This document shows positions 17,863 to 27,748 of a DNA stretch of 64,000 nt, piece after piece. Position 1 is the first letter of the stretch, and each line of letters starts with the position of its first letter. A program made the position numbers and the translations under genes. Under the pieces are notes generated by a model that was not told where the DNA came from, searched no databases, and saw only the letters and a program-made list of their open reading frames with translations. The stretch comes from Nevskia ramosa DSM 11499 (GTDB lineage Bacteria; Pseudomonadota; Gammaproteobacteria; Nevskiales; Nevskiaceae): assembly GCF_000420645.1 (NCBI RefSeq), contig NZ_ATVI01000005.1, positions 914,357 to 978,356 of the forward strand, read 5' to 3'.

Positions 17863-18744
17863 TCAGCGAGCCGCCGCGAGCAGATCCAGCAAGGCGCGCG
17901 CTGGCCCCGACCGCGTACGGCCGCGATGCCAGACGGCGCCGAGTTCGCGGCTCAGCACCAGTTCCGGCAGTTCCAGCGCCACCAGGGTGTCATCGAGCAT
18001 CGAGCGCGGCAGCACGCTCCAGCCAAGGCCGATCGCGACCAGCATCTTCAGCGTCTCCAGATAGTTGGTCGACAGCCGGATGCGCGGCGCCACGCCATGC
18101 GCCTGCAAGGCAGCGGTGACGATGCGATGGGTGTAGGTGCGCTCGTCCGGCAGCACGGCGGGATACGCAGCCAGCGCCTTCAAGGTCGGCAATCGTTTCG
18201 GCTCGGGCTCGCGCAGCAACGGATGGGTCGGGGCAACGACCACCGATAACGGATCGACCCAGATCATCTGCATGCGCAGCGCGTCCGGCGGATCGCGCGG
18301 CAGGGTGACGATGCCGAGTTCGAGCCGGCCCTGCGCCACTTCCTCGCAGGCGTCCTCGGAGTCCATGAAGTGGATGTCGAGATCGACATCGGGATAGGCC
18401 TGCGTGTAGCTGCGCAGCACTTCGGGCAGCCGATGCAGGCCGATGTGGTGGCTGGTGCCGATCGACAGCCGGCCGCTGACCGCGCCGGACAGATGCGACA
18501 GCGCCCGCCGGCCATCTTCGAGTTCGGCGAGCACCCGCCGTGCATACGGCAGCAAGGTGCGGCCGGCGTCGGTCAGGTCGATGCGCCGGCCGACGCGATT
18601 GAACAGCGGTGTGCCGAGCGCGGCTTCAAGCGCGGCGATGCGCTTGGAAATCGCCGGCTGCGACAGGTGCAGGCGCTCGCCGGCCTTGGAGAAGGAACTG
18701 GCTTCGGCCACTTCAAGAAAGGCGCTGAGGCTGTGGGTATCCAT
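17863..18744 (-). CDS. LysR family transcriptional regulator
   Basis: The 293-residue protein has the LysR winged helix-turn-helix at the N-terminus (SFSKAGERLHLSQPAISKRI, about 17-36) and the periplasmic-binding-like effector domain from about 90. The ATG at 18744 gives the normal LysR N-terminus (MDTHSLSAFLEVAEASSF); the frame is open another 19 codons into the intergenic region. It is divergent from leuC, the same position a LysR gene holds next to leuCDB in Pseudomonas. Control of the leu operon is likely by position, but the effector is not known. Confidence 0.92.
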   Translation of the reverse strand: MDTHSLSAFLEVAEASSFSKAGERLHLSQPAISKRIAALEAALGTPLFNRVGRRIDLTDAGRTLLPYARRVLAELEDGRRALSHLSGAVSGRLSIGTSHHIGLHRLPEVLRSYTQAYPDVDLDIHFMDSEDACEEVAQGRLELGIVTLPRDPPDALRMQMIWVDPLSVVVAPTHPLLREPEPKRLPTLKALAAYPAVLPDERTYTHRIVTAALQAHGVAPRIRLSTNYLETLKMLVAIGLGWSVLPRSMLDDTLVALELPELVLSRELGAVWHRGRTRSGPARALLDLLAAAR

Positions 18745-18890
18745 CGATCGTCCAGCTCCGGTTCGGCAGGCCGATATATTCCCATGGCGACTGCAGAACA
18801 TGAAAACGATTCATTGGAGTAATTGATGTCGTCTCCCTACACTGCGCGCCGAACCCCGATTCCTGTGCTGCGACAGAGCGACCGATAACC
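18745..18890. promoter_or_regulatory. Divergent LysR / leuC promoter region
   Basis: These 146 bp separate two divergent starts. The middle (about 18770-18840) is clearly richer in A+T than the surrounding sequence, with runs such as GATATATTCCC and GAAAACGATTCATT. Imperfect T-N11-A type half-sites (ATTCATTGGAGTAAT at 18808-18822) are compatible with LysR binding. I see no leader peptide or attenuator hairpin for leuC. Confidence 0.4.
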
Positions 18891-20309
18891 ATGAACACGC
18901 CAAAAACGCTTTACGACAAGCTCTGGGACGCCCACGTCGTCAAGGATCAGGGCGATGGCTCGGCGATCGTCTACATCGACCGCCAGTTGCTCCACGAAGT
19001 GACCAGCCCGCAGGCCTTCGACGGTCTGCGCCTGAACAAGCGCATGCCGTGGCGGCTCGACGCGAATCTCGCCGTCGCTGACCACAACGTGCCGACCACC
19101 GACCGCAGCCAGGGCATCGCCGATCCGATTTCGCGCACCCAGGTCGAAGCGCTCGACTCGAACTGCGACGAATACGGCATCACCGAATTCCGCATGAACG
19201 ACGCCCGCCAGGGCATCGTCCACGTCATCGGCCCGGAGCAGGGCGCGACCTTGCCCGGCATGACCGTGGTCTGCGGCGATAGCCATACCTCGACGCATGG
19301 CGCCTTCGGCGCGCTGGCGTTCGGCATTGGCACCAGCGAAGTCGAGCACGCGCTCGCCACGCAGACTCTGGTGTTGAAGAAGTCGAAGAACATGCGAGTC
19401 ACCGTGCGCGGCAAGGTCGCGGCCGGCATCACCGCCAAGGACATCGTGCTTGCGATCATCGGCAAGATCGGCACCGCCGGCGGCAACGGCCACACCATCG
19501 AATTCGCCGGTGAAGCGATTGCCGATCTGTCAATCGAAGGCCGGATGACCGTCTGCAACATGGCGATCGAAGCAGGCGCGCGCGCCGGTCTGGTGGCGGT
19601 GGACGCGACGACGATCGCCTACGTGCAGAACCGGCCGTTCTCGCCGAAGGGCGAGTCACTGGCCAAGGCGATCACCTGGTGGAACACGCTGCATTCGGAC
19701 GAGGGTGCGAAGTTCGATCGTGAAGTCGAGATCGATGCCGCCTCGATCCAGCCGCAGGTAACCTGGGGCACGAGTCCGGAGATGGTCTTGCCGGTCGATG
19801 GCAAGGTGCCGAATCCGGCCAACGAGGCGGATGCGGTCAAGCGCGGCAGCATCGAACGCGCGCTGGCCTACATGGGCATCCATGCCGATCAGCCAATCAC
19901 CGATATCGTCATCGACAAGGTGTTCATCGGTTCCTGCACCAACTCGCGCATCGAAGATCTGCGTGCTGCGGCCGGCGTGCTCAGGGGCAAGCGGATTGCC
20001 GGCAACGTCAAGCTCGCGCTGGCGGTGCCGGGCTCGGGCCTGGTCAAGCGTCAGGCTGAAAGCGAGGGACTGGACAAGGTCTTCATCGACGCCGGCTTCG
20101 AATGGCGCGAACCCGGCTGCTCGATGTGCCTCGGCATGAATGCCGATCAGCTGTCGCCGGGCGAGCGGTGTGCCTCGACCAGCAATCGCAACTTCGAAGG
20201 CCGCCAGGGCGCCGGTGGCCGCACGCATCTGGTTTCTCCGGCGATGGCCGCCGCCGCCGCCGTGGCTGGTCGCTTCGTCGACATTCGTACGCTTTCGGGG
20301 GGCATCTGA
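18891..20309 (+). CDS. leuC: 3-isopropylmalate dehydratase large subunit
   Basis: LeuC, with LeuD, isomerises 2-isopropylmalate to 3-isopropylmalate. The 472-residue protein shows the 4Fe-4S ligand cysteines in [13 protein letters not shown] and in [10 protein letters not shown], and the [14 protein letters not shown] aconitase signature. The length and N-terminus ([13 protein letters not shown]) are standard. leuD follows after 2 bp, so the two subunits are translationally coupled. Confidence 0.97.
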   Translation: MNTPKTLYDKLWDAHVVKDQGDGSAIVYIDRQLLHEVTSPQAFDGLRLNKRMPWRLDANLAVADHNVPTTDRSQGIADPISRTQVEALDSNCDEYGITEFRMNDARQGIVHVIGPEQGATLPGMTVVCGDSHTSTHGAFGALAFGIGTSEVEHALATQTLVLKKSKNMRVTVRGKVAAGITAKDIVLAIIGKIGTAGGNGHTIEFAGEAIADLSIEGRMTVCNMAIEAGARAGLVAVDATTIAYVQNRPFSPKGESLAKAITWWNTLHSDEGAKFDREVEIDAASIQPQVTWGTSPEMVLPVDGKVPNPANEADAVKRGSIERALAYMGIHADQPITDIVIDKVFIGSCTNSRIEDLRAAAGVLRGKRIAGNVKLALAVPGSGLVKRQAESEGLDKVFIDAGFEWREPGCSMCLGMNADQLSPGERCASTSNRNFEGRQGAGGRTHLVSPAMAAAAAVAGRFVDIRTLSGGI

Positions 20310-20311
20310 AC

Positions 20312-20950
20312 ATGCAAGCTTTCACTATCGTCACCGGCAAGGTTGCGCCGCTCGACCGGGCCAACGTCGACACCGACGCGATCATTCCTAAGCAGTACTT
20401 GAAGTCGATCAAGAAGACCGGCTTCGGCCCGTTCCTGTTCGATGACTGGCGCTATCTCGACAAGGGCGATCTCGACATTGACCCGGCCACGCGGCGCAAG
20501 AACCCGGGCTTCGTGCTCAACGATGCCAAGTACGCAGGTTCAACCGTGCTGCTCGCTCGCGAGAACTTCGGCTGCGGCTCGTCGCGCGAGCATGCCGTGT
20601 GGGCGCTGACCGATTACGGCTTCCGTGCCGTGATCGCGCCGAGCTTCGCCGACATCTTCTTCAACAACAGCTTCAAGAACGGCTTCTTCCCGCTGGCCTT
20701 GAAAGAGGCCGAGATCGATGCCCTGTTTGCGGAAAGCGCCAGCGGCAGCGATTTTGCCTTGACCATCGACTTGCCGGCGCAGACGGTGTCGACGCCGGGC
20801 GGCCTGAAGTTCAGCTTTGATATCGACCCGTTCCGCAAGGACTGCCTGATCCGCGGCCTCGACGAAATCGGCCTGACCTTGCAGCATGCCGACGCAATCC
20901 ATGCCTATGAAGCCAAGCGCAGGATCGATGCGCCCTGGCTTTTTGCCTGA
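20312..20950 (+). CDS. leuD: 3-isopropylmalate dehydratase small subunit
   Basis: The 212-residue product starts at the ATG at 20312 ([20 protein letters not shown]), 2 bp after leuC; the frame extends upstream only as a shadow inside leuC. The swivel-domain signature [16 protein letters not shown] and the [13 protein letters not shown] segment identify LeuD. It forms the heterodimeric isomerase with LeuC. Confidence 0.97.
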   Translation: MQAFTIVTGKVAPLDRANVDTDAIIPKQYLKSIKKTGFGPFLFDDWRYLDKGDLDIDPATRRKNPGFVLNDAKYAGSTVLLARENFGCGSSREHAVWALTDYGFRAVIAPSFADIFFNNSFKNGFFPLALKEAEIDALFAESASGSDFALTIDLPAQTVSTPGGLKFSFDIDPFRKDCLIRGLDEIGLTLQHADAIHAYEAKRRIDAPWLFA

Positions 20951-20974
20951 GCAATACCGACAAGGAGTCGTCCG

Positions 20975-21844
20975 ATGAATCGTCTGACCCAGCTGCTGTC
21001 TTCCGCTGTCTTGAGCCTGTGGGCACTGCCGGTGTTCGCCGTCGGCCCGGAGCCGGTCTGGACGCTGTCCGGCTTCGCCCAGCCGGAATCGGTGGTCTAT
21101 GCCAAGCAGCAGGATCTGTTCTACGTCTCCAATATCAACGGCGAAGGCACGGCCAAGGACGGCAACGGTTTCATCTCGCGGGTGAGCCCGGACGGCAAGA
21201 TGATCAAGCGCGAATGGCTCAAGGGGCTGAACGCGCCGAAAGGCCTCGCCTACAACAACGGCTTCCTGTACATCGCCGACATCGACGAACTGATCGTCGT
21301 CGATACCGGTAACAGTCGCATTACGGCGCGTTACAAGGCGGCCGGTGCCAAGTTTCTGAACGATGTCGCCGTCGATAGCGGTGGCCGTGTCTATGTTTCG
21401 GACACCGGGACCAACAGCATCTGGCGCCTGTCCGGCACCAGCTTCGCCGTGATGCTGAGCAGCCCGAAGCTCGAAGGGCCGAACGGCCTGCTGGTCGAAG
21501 GCGGCAAGCTGATCGTCGGCAGCTGGGGCGTCATGACCGGCAACGGCTTCGAGACCTCGGAGATGGGCTATCTGCAGAGCGTCGATCGCACCACGGCGGC
21601 GCTGGAACCACGCTTCGCACCGATCCCGTTCGCCAACATCGACGGCCTGGTCAGTGACGGTAAGGGCGGCTACATCCTCAGCGACTGGATGCACGGCAAT
21701 GTCTACAAGGTTTCCGCAACCGGCGAAGCGAACCTCTGGCTGCTGCTGGAACAGGGCAGTGCCGACATCGGCCTGGGCCCGAACAAGCGGCTGCTGGTGC
21801 CAATGATGCTGAACAACGAACTGCGTGCTTACGCACTCGATTGA
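20975..21844 (+). CDS. Exported SMP-30/gluconolactonase-like beta-propeller protein
   Basis: The 289-residue product has a signal peptide (cleavage near residue 22, PVFA) and a repeating pattern of beta-propeller blades with motifs such as APKGLAYNNGFLYIADI, LNDVAVDSGGRVYVSDT and GPNGLLVEGGKLIVGSW. This resembles SMP-30/gluconolactonase or NHL-type propellers, but I cannot confirm metal ligands. It sits inside the leucine operon between leuD (24-bp gap) and leuB (42-bp gap), where it has no obvious biosynthetic role. A periplasmic lactonase or binding function is a guess. Confidence 0.75.
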   Translation: MNRLTQLLSSAVLSLWALPVFAVGPEPVWTLSGFAQPESVVYAKQQDLFYVSNINGEGTAKDGNGFISRVSPDGKMIKREWLKGLNAPKGLAYNNGFLYIADIDELIVVDTGNSRITARYKAAGAKFLNDVAVDSGGRVYVSDTGTNSIWRLSGTSFAVMLSSPKLEGPNGLLVEGGKLIVGSWGVMTGNGFETSEMGYLQSVDRTTAALEPRFAPIPFANIDGLVSDGKGGYILSDWMHGNVYKVSATGEANLWLLLEQGSADIGLGPNKRLLVPMMLNNELRAYALD

Positions 21845-21886
21845 TCGATTGCGAAAGCGGCAATCCCGACCACCACTGAACACGAC

Positions 21887-22987
21887 ATGACCCAGAAAAT
21901 CCTGCTGCTCCCCGGCGATGGCATCGGCCCGGAAATCACCGCTGAAGCTGAAAAGCTGTTGACCGTGCTGCGCGATCGCCACGGCCTCGATGTCAGCTGG
22001 ACCAGCGCCCCGATCGGCGGCGCCGGCTATGACGCGGCCGGCCATCCGCTGCCGCCGGCGACCCTGGAAGCCGCCAAGGCTGCAGATGCAATCCTGCTCG
22101 CCGCCGTCGGTGGTCCGCAGTACGACCAGCTGCCGCGGGAACTGCGCCCGGAGCGCGGCCTGCTCGGCATCCGCGCCGGGCTCGGTCTGTTCTCGAACCT
22201 GCGCCCGGCGCTGCTCTATCCAGAGCTGGCCGATGCTTCGTCGCTCAAAGCCGAACTGGTGGCCAATCTCGACATCCTGATCGTCCGCGAATTGACCGGT
22301 GGCATCTATTTCGGCAAGCGGCAGACCGGCGTCGAGACCGACTACAAGGTCGGCAGCCAGGTCATTCCGAGTGCCCGCGTGGCCCGCGACACCGAGGCCT
22401 ATTCGGACTTCGAGATCGCCCGCATCGCCCGCACCGCTTTCGAAGCGGCGCGCCTGCGCGGCAAGAAGCTGTGCTCGGTCGACAAGAACAATGTGCTGGA
22501 GTCCTCGCAGCTGTGGCGCGAGGTGGTGATCGAGGTCTCGAAGGATTATCCGGACGTGGCCCTGAGTCACATGCTGGTCGATAACGCGGCGATGCAGCTG
22601 GTGCGCGCGCCGAAGCAGTTCGACGTGGTGGTGACCAGCAACATGTTCGGCGACATCCTGTCCGACATCGCCGCCCAGCTGACCGGTTCGATCGGTATGT
22701 TGCCGTCGGCCAGCCTCAACGAGCGCGGCCAGGGCATGTATGAGCCGAGCCATGGATCGGCGCCGGATATCGCCGGCAAGGGCGTGGCCAATCCGCTGGC
22801 CATGCTGCTGTCGGTGGCAATGATGCTGCGCTACACGCTGAAGCGCAGCGATCTCGCCGATGCCATCGAGGCCGCAGTGCGCAAGGTGCTGGCCTCGGGC
22901 CTGCGTACCGGCGACATCGCCAAGCCGGGCGAGGCGACGGTTGGCACCGTGGCGATGGGCGATGCCGTGGTTGCGGCATTGGCCTGA
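21887..22987 (+). CDS. leuB: 3-isopropylmalate dehydrogenase
   Basis: LeuB oxidises and decarboxylates 3-isopropylmalate to 2-oxoisocaproate with NAD. The 366-residue sequence contains [11 protein letters not shown] at the N-terminus, the [12 protein letters not shown] metal-binding region and the [16 protein letters not shown] dehydrogenase signature. It completes the leuCD-leuB set, with one foreign-looking gene inserted before it. Confidence 0.97.
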   Translation: MTQKILLLPGDGIGPEITAEAEKLLTVLRDRHGLDVSWTSAPIGGAGYDAAGHPLPPATLEAAKAADAILLAAVGGPQYDQLPRELRPERGLLGIRAGLGLFSNLRPALLYPELADASSLKAELVANLDILIVRELTGGIYFGKRQTGVETDYKVGSQVIPSARVARDTEAYSDFEIARIARTAFEAARLRGKKLCSVDKNNVLESSQLWREVVIEVSKDYPDVALSHMLVDNAAMQLVRAPKQFDVVVTSNMFGDILSDIAAQLTGSIGMLPSASLNERGQGMYEPSHGSAPDIAGKGVANPLAMLLSVAMMLRYTLKRSDLADAIEAAVRKVLASGLRTGDIAKPGEATVGTVAMGDAVVAALA

Positions 22988-22992
22988 AGCTA

Positions 22993-23514
22993 ATGACTTA
23001 CCGCGAACATCTGAGGGCGATGGCTGGCTGGAACCGCTGGTGCCACCAGCGTCTGTTCGCGGTCGCCGACGGCTTGAGCGATGAAGACTACCGACGCGAT
23101 GTCGGCCTGTTCTTCAAGTCGGTGCATGGCTCGATCAACCATTTGCTGCTCGCCGATCTGATGTGGCAGTCGCGCCTCGCTGGCGCGCCGCTGCCGATCA
23201 CCGATCTGGCGATGGAAGTCGAGCCTGATCGCGCGCAGCTGAAAGTCCGGATGCTGGCGTCGGCGGACGAATGGCTGCGCTACGTCGATGCCACGCCGGA
23301 CGAGCTGCTGTTCGCCGACTTCGATTACCGCAGTACCGCCGGCAGCGAGCATCGCCTGCCGCGCTCGGTGGCCGTGCACACCATGTTCACCCACGGCGCG
23401 CATCACCGTGGCCAGGTTTCAACGGCGCTGAGCCAGCTCGGCTGCGAAGCGCCGGTGTTCGATTTCCCCATTTTCTATTTCGATTACGCGCAAGCGAAGA
23501 GTGCCCTTAGATGA
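22993..23514 (+). CDS. DinB family protein
   Basis: The 173-residue protein is a DinB/YfiT-type four-helix bundle: N-terminal HLRAMAGWNRWCHQRLF, a His in KSVHGSINHLLLADLMW, and the C-terminal metal-site motif HTMFTHGAHHRGQVSTAL. The three His residues are the usual metal ligands. DinB-like proteins are often metal-dependent thiol S-transferases or hydrolases. The gene starts 5 bp after leuB and overlaps asd by 4 bp, so it is inside the operon. Confidence 0.88.
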   Translation: MTYREHLRAMAGWNRWCHQRLFAVADGLSDEDYRRDVGLFFKSVHGSINHLLLADLMWQSRLAGAPLPITDLAMEVEPDRAQLKVRMLASADEWLRYVDATPDELLFADFDYRSTAGSEHRLPRSVAVHTMFTHGAHHRGQVSTALSQLGCEAPVFDFPIFYFDYAQAKSALR

Positions 23515-24533
23515 GCAAGACGTATGACGTGGCTGTGGTCGGCGCAACCGGTGCCGTGGGCGAGCAGATGCTGTCGATCCTCAAGGAGCGCGAGTTCCCG
23601 GTCGGCAAGGTGTACGCGCTGGCGTCCGAGCGCAGCGCCGGTTCGACGGTGAAGTTCGGCAATCGCGATCTGGTCGTCGAAGACCTCGCGACCTTTGATT
23701 TTTCCAAGGTGCAGATCGGCCTGTTCTCGCCGGGCGCCAGCGTCTCGGCGATCTACGCGCCGAAGGCCGCGGCGGCTGGTTGTGTCGTGATCGACAACAC
23801 CTCGCAGTTCCGTTACGTCGACGACATTCCGCTGGTGGTGCCGGAAGTGAATCCGGAAGCGATCGCCGGCTACAAGAAGCACGGCATCATCGCCAACCCG
23901 AACTGCTCGACGATCCAGATGCTGGTCGCCCTGAAGCCGATCCATGACGCGGTCGGCATCGAGCGCATCAACGTCGCGACCTACCAGAGCGTGTCCGGCA
24001 CCGGCAAGGACGCGATCGAGGAACTCGGCCGCCAGACCGCAGCCCTCCTGAATTTCCAGGACGCGGTGCCGAAGGTCTACCCGAAGCAGATCGCGTTCAA
24101 CGTGATTCCGCAGATCGACGTCTTCCAGGACAACGGCTACACCAAGGAAGAAATGAAGATGGTCTGGGAGACCCGCAAGATCATGGGCGACGAGACGATC
24201 CAGGTGAATCCGACCGCCGTCCGCGTGCCGGTGTTCTACGGCCATTCGGAAGCGATCCACATCGAGACCAGGAAGAAGATCACCGCCGCCGAAGCGCGCG
24301 CGCTGCTGGAAAAGGCTCCGGGCGTGATCGTCATCGATCGTCATGAAGACGGCGGTTATCCGACCGCGGTCAGCGATGCCTCGGGCCAGGATGCGACCTT
24401 CGTCGGCCGCATCCGCGAGGACATTTCCCATCCGCGTGGCCTGAATCTCTGGGTGGTGTCGGACAACATCCGCAAGGGTGCGGCGCTGAACTCGATCCAG
24501 ATCGCCGAAGTGCTGATCCGTTCGTACCTGTAA
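23511..24533 (+). CDS. asd: Aspartate-semialdehyde dehydrogenase
   Basis: Asd reduces aspartyl phosphate to aspartate semialdehyde, the branch point to lysine, threonine, methionine and diaminopimelate. The 340-residue sequence has the nucleotide-binding motif VGATGAVGEQML, the catalytic Cys at C132 in NPNCSTIQ, and the SVSGTGKDAIEEL segment. Its length and sequence fit the shorter Asd type common in Pseudomonas and Gram-positives rather than the E. coli type. It overlaps the DinB gene by 4 bp. Confidence 0.96.
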   Translation: MSKTYDVAVVGATGAVGEQMLSILKEREFPVGKVYALASERSAGSTVKFGNRDLVVEDLATFDFSKVQIGLFSPGASVSAIYAPKAAAAGCVVIDNTSQFRYVDDIPLVVPEVNPEAIAGYKKHGIIANPNCSTIQMLVALKPIHDAVGIERINVATYQSVSGTGKDAIEELGRQTAALLNFQDAVPKVYPKQIAFNVIPQIDVFQDNGYTKEEMKMVWETRKIMGDETIQVNPTAVRVPVFYGHSEAIHIETRKKITAAEARALLEKAPGVIVIDRHEDGGYPTAVSDASGQDATFVGRIREDISHPRGLNLWVVSDNIRKGAALNSIQIAEVLIRSYL

Positions 24534-24538
24534 GACCT

Positions 24539-24559
24539 CACGCCGGTCATGCCGGCGTG
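24539..24559 (+). terminator. Hairpin after asd, probable terminator
   Basis: An 8-bp perfect stem (CACGCCGG / CCGGCGTG) closes around TCATG, 5 bp after the asd stop. The following tract (CGGTTCCCTTGATT) is only moderately T-rich, so termination may be partial. The position between the leu-asd unit and fimV supports the call. Confidence 0.5.
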
Positions 24560-24653
24560 ACGGTTCCCTTGATTCATAAGGTATAAAGACGGTCGACAAC
24601 GTCGCGGCGACGGCGGCTGCCGGCGTTGCCGGCTCGAGACCACGGGGAACCTC

Positions 24654-26933
24654 ATGTTGCGAAATCTGGCTGCGCTGACGGTTCTGGCGCCGACGCTGTG
24701 GATGATCTCGGCACAGGCCTTGGGCTTGGGTGACATCGAGCTTCGCTCCCGGCTCAACCAGCGCTTTCTGGCGACCATCCCGGTGCTGTCGGCGGAGCCT
24801 GAAGATCTTGAAAGCCTGAGCGTCACGCTGGCTTCGGACGAAGTATTCGCCCGGTCCGGCATCGATCGCTCCAGCTTCGTGTCGACCCTGAAGTTCGTGC
24901 TCGGCGTCGGCGGCATCAAGGTCATCAGCGATCAGGTGGTGCGCGACCCGTTCGTCAATTTCATCGTCCAGGCCCGCTGGAACGGCGGCCGCTTCCTGCG
25001 CGAATACACCGTATTGCTCGATCCGCCGGGAGAGCCTGTCGCCGAACCGGCAGTTGCTGCGCTGGTGCCGGAAGAACTGGCGTCTGCGGACACTGACGGC
25101 GGCTCCGATGCTCTGCTGGATGCTCCGTCTGGCATCCAGTCCTTCGCCGAGGCTGGCGTCGACACAAGTGCCAACACCAGCGCCGAAGTGAACAATGGTC
25201 TGGACCGGCTTCCAGTCGAGATTGCGGCTGCGACGCCGGCGCCAACCAGGGTCGTGAGAACCGCCGCACCCGCCTCGTCGGTTGCGACGAATGGCGACGT
25301 CTACGGCCCGGTGCTGGAAACCCAGACGCTGTGGAGCGTCGCCCGGGAGTTGCGGCCGTCGTCCGAAGTGACGATGGAGCAGATGGTGCTGGCGATCTAC
25401 CAGGCCAATCCGCAGGCTTTCGGCGGCGGCAGCATCAATCGTCTGCTCAGCGGCAGCCTGCTGAACCTGCCGAATGCCGAACAGGTGACGGCCGTCGATG
25501 CCGAGACCGCCCATAACCGAGTCGACGCGCTGCGAGCGCAGCCGGTGGGCCGTTCGGCTTTGGCGGCAGCGCCGGTGCGGACGGTGGCTCCGGCGGCTGC
25601 GGTGCCTGAGCCGCTGGCTCCGGTAGTGCCAGTTCCGGCCCCGGCACCAACGCCAGCGCCATCGCCAACCGAGGCGCAAGCGCTTCCGGCCCCGGCAACG
25701 GCGGCTGAAGCGGATGCGACCGAGGCACCATTGCCGAGTGCTGAAAGCCCGGTGGAACCTGCCAGCGAAACGCCAGCGGCCAGCGCCCCCGAACCGGCGC
25801 CGGCGTCGGCACCAGCACCGATTGCAGAGCCGCCGCCGACCCCTGTGCCGGCGGCCGCGACGTTCTCGTTCGAAGACTACGGCCTGTCGTGGCCGCTGAT
25901 CGGCGGTCTCCTGGTCCTGATCTTCCTGCTGATGCTGGTGGTGTGGAAGCGTCGCTCCAGGCCCAAGCCGAAAGCCAAAATGCCGCCGCCGGACACCCTC
26001 TGGGTGTCGATGCCGGTGATTGCCGCAGCGGTACCCGAAGCCCGGCGCTCGACATTGGGTGCTGTGGCGGATGCCGAGGCCGTAGCGCCTGTGCCGAGCG
26101 AGCCGGCGGAGCCTGAAGCGCCGGCCGAACCGACGCCCAAAGCTCAGCCTGAGCCTGAATCCAGGCTCGCCGAATCCGAGTTGCCGCCGCTGCCGGAAGA
26201 TGGCGAAGCCTTGCTTGCCGAAGACGAACGTGCGGCTTCCGTCCTCAAGCTGGATGGCGGTGACCCGCTGACCGAAGCCGATTTCCACCTCGCTTACGGG
26301 CTGCATGACGAAGCAATCCAGATGCTCAGCCAGGCGATCGCCGAAGAGCCCGAGCGCGCCGATCTGCAGCGGAAGCTCGCCGAGGTCTACGCGGCTGCCG
26401 CCGCTGCCAAGGCGCCGCCGGCCGAGCTTTCGGTCATCGATTTCGATCTCGACTCCGATCTCGAAAAGCCGGAGGTCAAGCCCGACACAAAGTCTGAAAC
26501 CCGGGTCGAGATCGATTCCGGGCTCAGCCCGGATGAGGTTGCCGCCGCGCCATTCGTTGCGCCGCCGGCGCTCGAACCGGTGCCGGACGCGACCCCGGTT
26601 CAGGCGGCACCCGGCACTGTCGATCCGCTGGCCGATATCGATTTGAGCCGCTTCGATCTCGCCGCAGAGCCGCCGACGGAACCGCCGCTCGATCCGCGTC
26701 TGATCGAGTTCGGTTTCGACGAGCTGGAAGCGAGCGCCGAACCGGAGCCGGAGCATCCGCTATCGGCCAGTGTCGACGAGATCGATACCAAGCTCGATCT
26801 GGCGCGTGCCTATGCCGACATGGGCGATATCGAGGCGGCCGGCAATCTGCTCACCGAAGTCATTGCCACCGGCAGCGACGACCAGAAAATCGAAGCCGAG
26901 GCGCTCCAGCTGCGCCTGAAGGACGCAGGCTGA
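24654..26933 (+). CDS. fimV: FimV/HubP-family polar organiser protein
   Basis: The 759-residue protein has a signal peptide (to about 24, AQALG), the FimV N-terminal region GLGDIELRSRLNQRFLA, a LysM-like peptidoglycan-binding segment (about 220-275), a long Pro/Ala-rich linker (about 300-405), one transmembrane helix (about 412-432) and an acidic cytoplasmic part that ends in the conserved FimV C-terminal TPR-like motif (DLARAYADMGDIEAAGNLL). FimV and HubP organise the cell pole and type IV pili or twitching motility. The position between asd and truA is conserved in Pseudomonas. Confidence 0.93.
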   Translation: MLRNLAALTVLAPTLWMISAQALGLGDIELRSRLNQRFLATIPVLSAEPEDLESLSVTLASDEVFARSGIDRSSFVSTLKFVLGVGGIKVISDQVVRDPFVNFIVQARWNGGRFLREYTVLLDPPGEPVAEPAVAALVPEELASADTDGGSDALLDAPSGIQSFAEAGVDTSANTSAEVNNGLDRLPVEIAAATPAPTRVVRTAAPASSVATNGDVYGPVLETQTLWSVARELRPSSEVTMEQMVLAIYQANPQAFGGGSINRLLSGSLLNLPNAEQVTAVDAETAHNRVDALRAQPVGRSALAAAPVRTVAPAAAVPEPLAPVVPVPAPAPTPAPSPTEAQALPAPATAAEADATEAPLPSAESPVEPASETPAASAPEPAPASAPAPIAEPPPTPVPAAATFSFEDYGLSWPLIGGLLVLIFLLMLVVWKRRSRPKPKAKMPPPDTLWVSMPVIAAAVPEARRSTLGAVADAEAVAPVPSEPAEPEAPAEPTPKAQPEPESRLAESELPPLPEDGEALLAEDERAASVLKLDGGDPLTEADFHLAYGLHDEAIQMLSQAIAEEPERADLQRKLAEVYAAAAAAKAPPAELSVIDFDLDSDLEKPEVKPDTKSETRVEIDSGLSPDEVAAAPFVAPPALEPVPDATPVQAAPGTVDPLADIDLSRFDLAAEPPTEPPLDPRLIEFGFDELEASAEPEPEHPLSASVDEIDTKLDLARAYADMGDIEAAGNLLTEVIATGSDDQKIEAEALQLRLKDAG

Positions 26934-26953
26934 ACGACGTCCCACAGGCCGGC

Positions 26954-27748
26954 ATGGTCCGCTGGGTCGCCGGCGTCGAATACCACGGTTCGCGCTACTC
27001 GGGCTGGCAGATCCAGGCGAGGCGGCCGAGCGTGCAGGGCGCGGTCGAAGCCGCGCTGAGTTCGGTCGCCAACCAGCCGGTGGCGACCATCTGTGCCGGC
27101 CGCACCGATTCTGGCGTCCACGCGCTCGGCCAGGTCGTGCATTTCGACAGCGCCGCCGCGCGCGATCCCTACGGCTGGCTGCTCGGCAGCAATTCGCGCC
27201 TGCCGCCAGACATCGCCTTGCGCTGGGTGCAGCCGGTAGCAGGTGATTTCAGTGCCCGTTTCAGCGCCCGATTCAGTGCGACCTCGCGCCGCTATCGCTA
27301 CGTGATCCACAACGATCGTGCCCGCTCGGCGCTGCTTGCCGAACGGGCGACCTGGATCGCTCATGCGCTGGATGCCGACGCCATGCATGAAGCGGCGCAG
27401 GCGCTGGTCGGCGAGCATGATTTCTCGGCTTTCCGCGCCGCCGAATGCCAGGCGAAAACGGCGACTCGCAGGCTCGAAAGCCTGCACGTCTGGCGCAGCC
27501 GGCAGTTCGTGGTCATCGATGTTCGCGCCAATGCCTTCCTGCATCACATGGTTCGCAACATCACCGGCAGCCTGCTGGAAGTCGGCAGCCAGCGTCGGCC
27601 GGCGGCCTGGATCGCCGAATTGCTGGCCGGCCGCGACCGCAGCCTGTCAGGCATGACGGCGGCGGCGCAGGGCCTGTATTTTGTCGGCCCCGACTATCCG
27701 GCCGAATTCGGCCTGCCGCCGCCGTCCGAGCCCTGGTTTCCTGCATGA
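26954..27748 (+). CDS. truA: tRNA pseudouridine(38-40) synthase
   Basis: TruA converts U38-U40 in tRNA anticodon arms to pseudouridine. The 264-residue product has the catalytic Asp D52 in CAGRTDSGVHALGQ, the WQIQ segment near the N-terminus and the FLHHMVRNITGSLLEVG motif. It starts 20 bp after fimV and its stop overlaps the trpF start (ATGA). Confidence 0.96.
   Translation: MVRWVAGVEYHGSRYSGWQIQARRPSVQGAVEAALSSVANQPVATICAGRTDSGVHALGQVVHFDSAAARDPYGWLLGSNSRLPPDIALRWVQPVAGDFSARFSARFSATSRRYRYVIHNDRARSALLAERATWIAHALDADAMHEAAQALVGEHDFSAFRAAECQAKTATRRLESLHVWRSRQFVVIDVRANAFLHHMVRNITGSLLEVGSQRRPAAWIAELLAGRDRSLSGMTAAAQGLYFVGPDYPAEFGLPPPSEPWFPA

Noticed and set aside
23484-26756. A minus-strand open frame of about 1090 codons antisense to asd and fimV
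   Set aside because: It is a high-G+C shadow: the sequence is Arg/His/Gly-rich with no domain, and the opposite strand carries clear asd and fimV.
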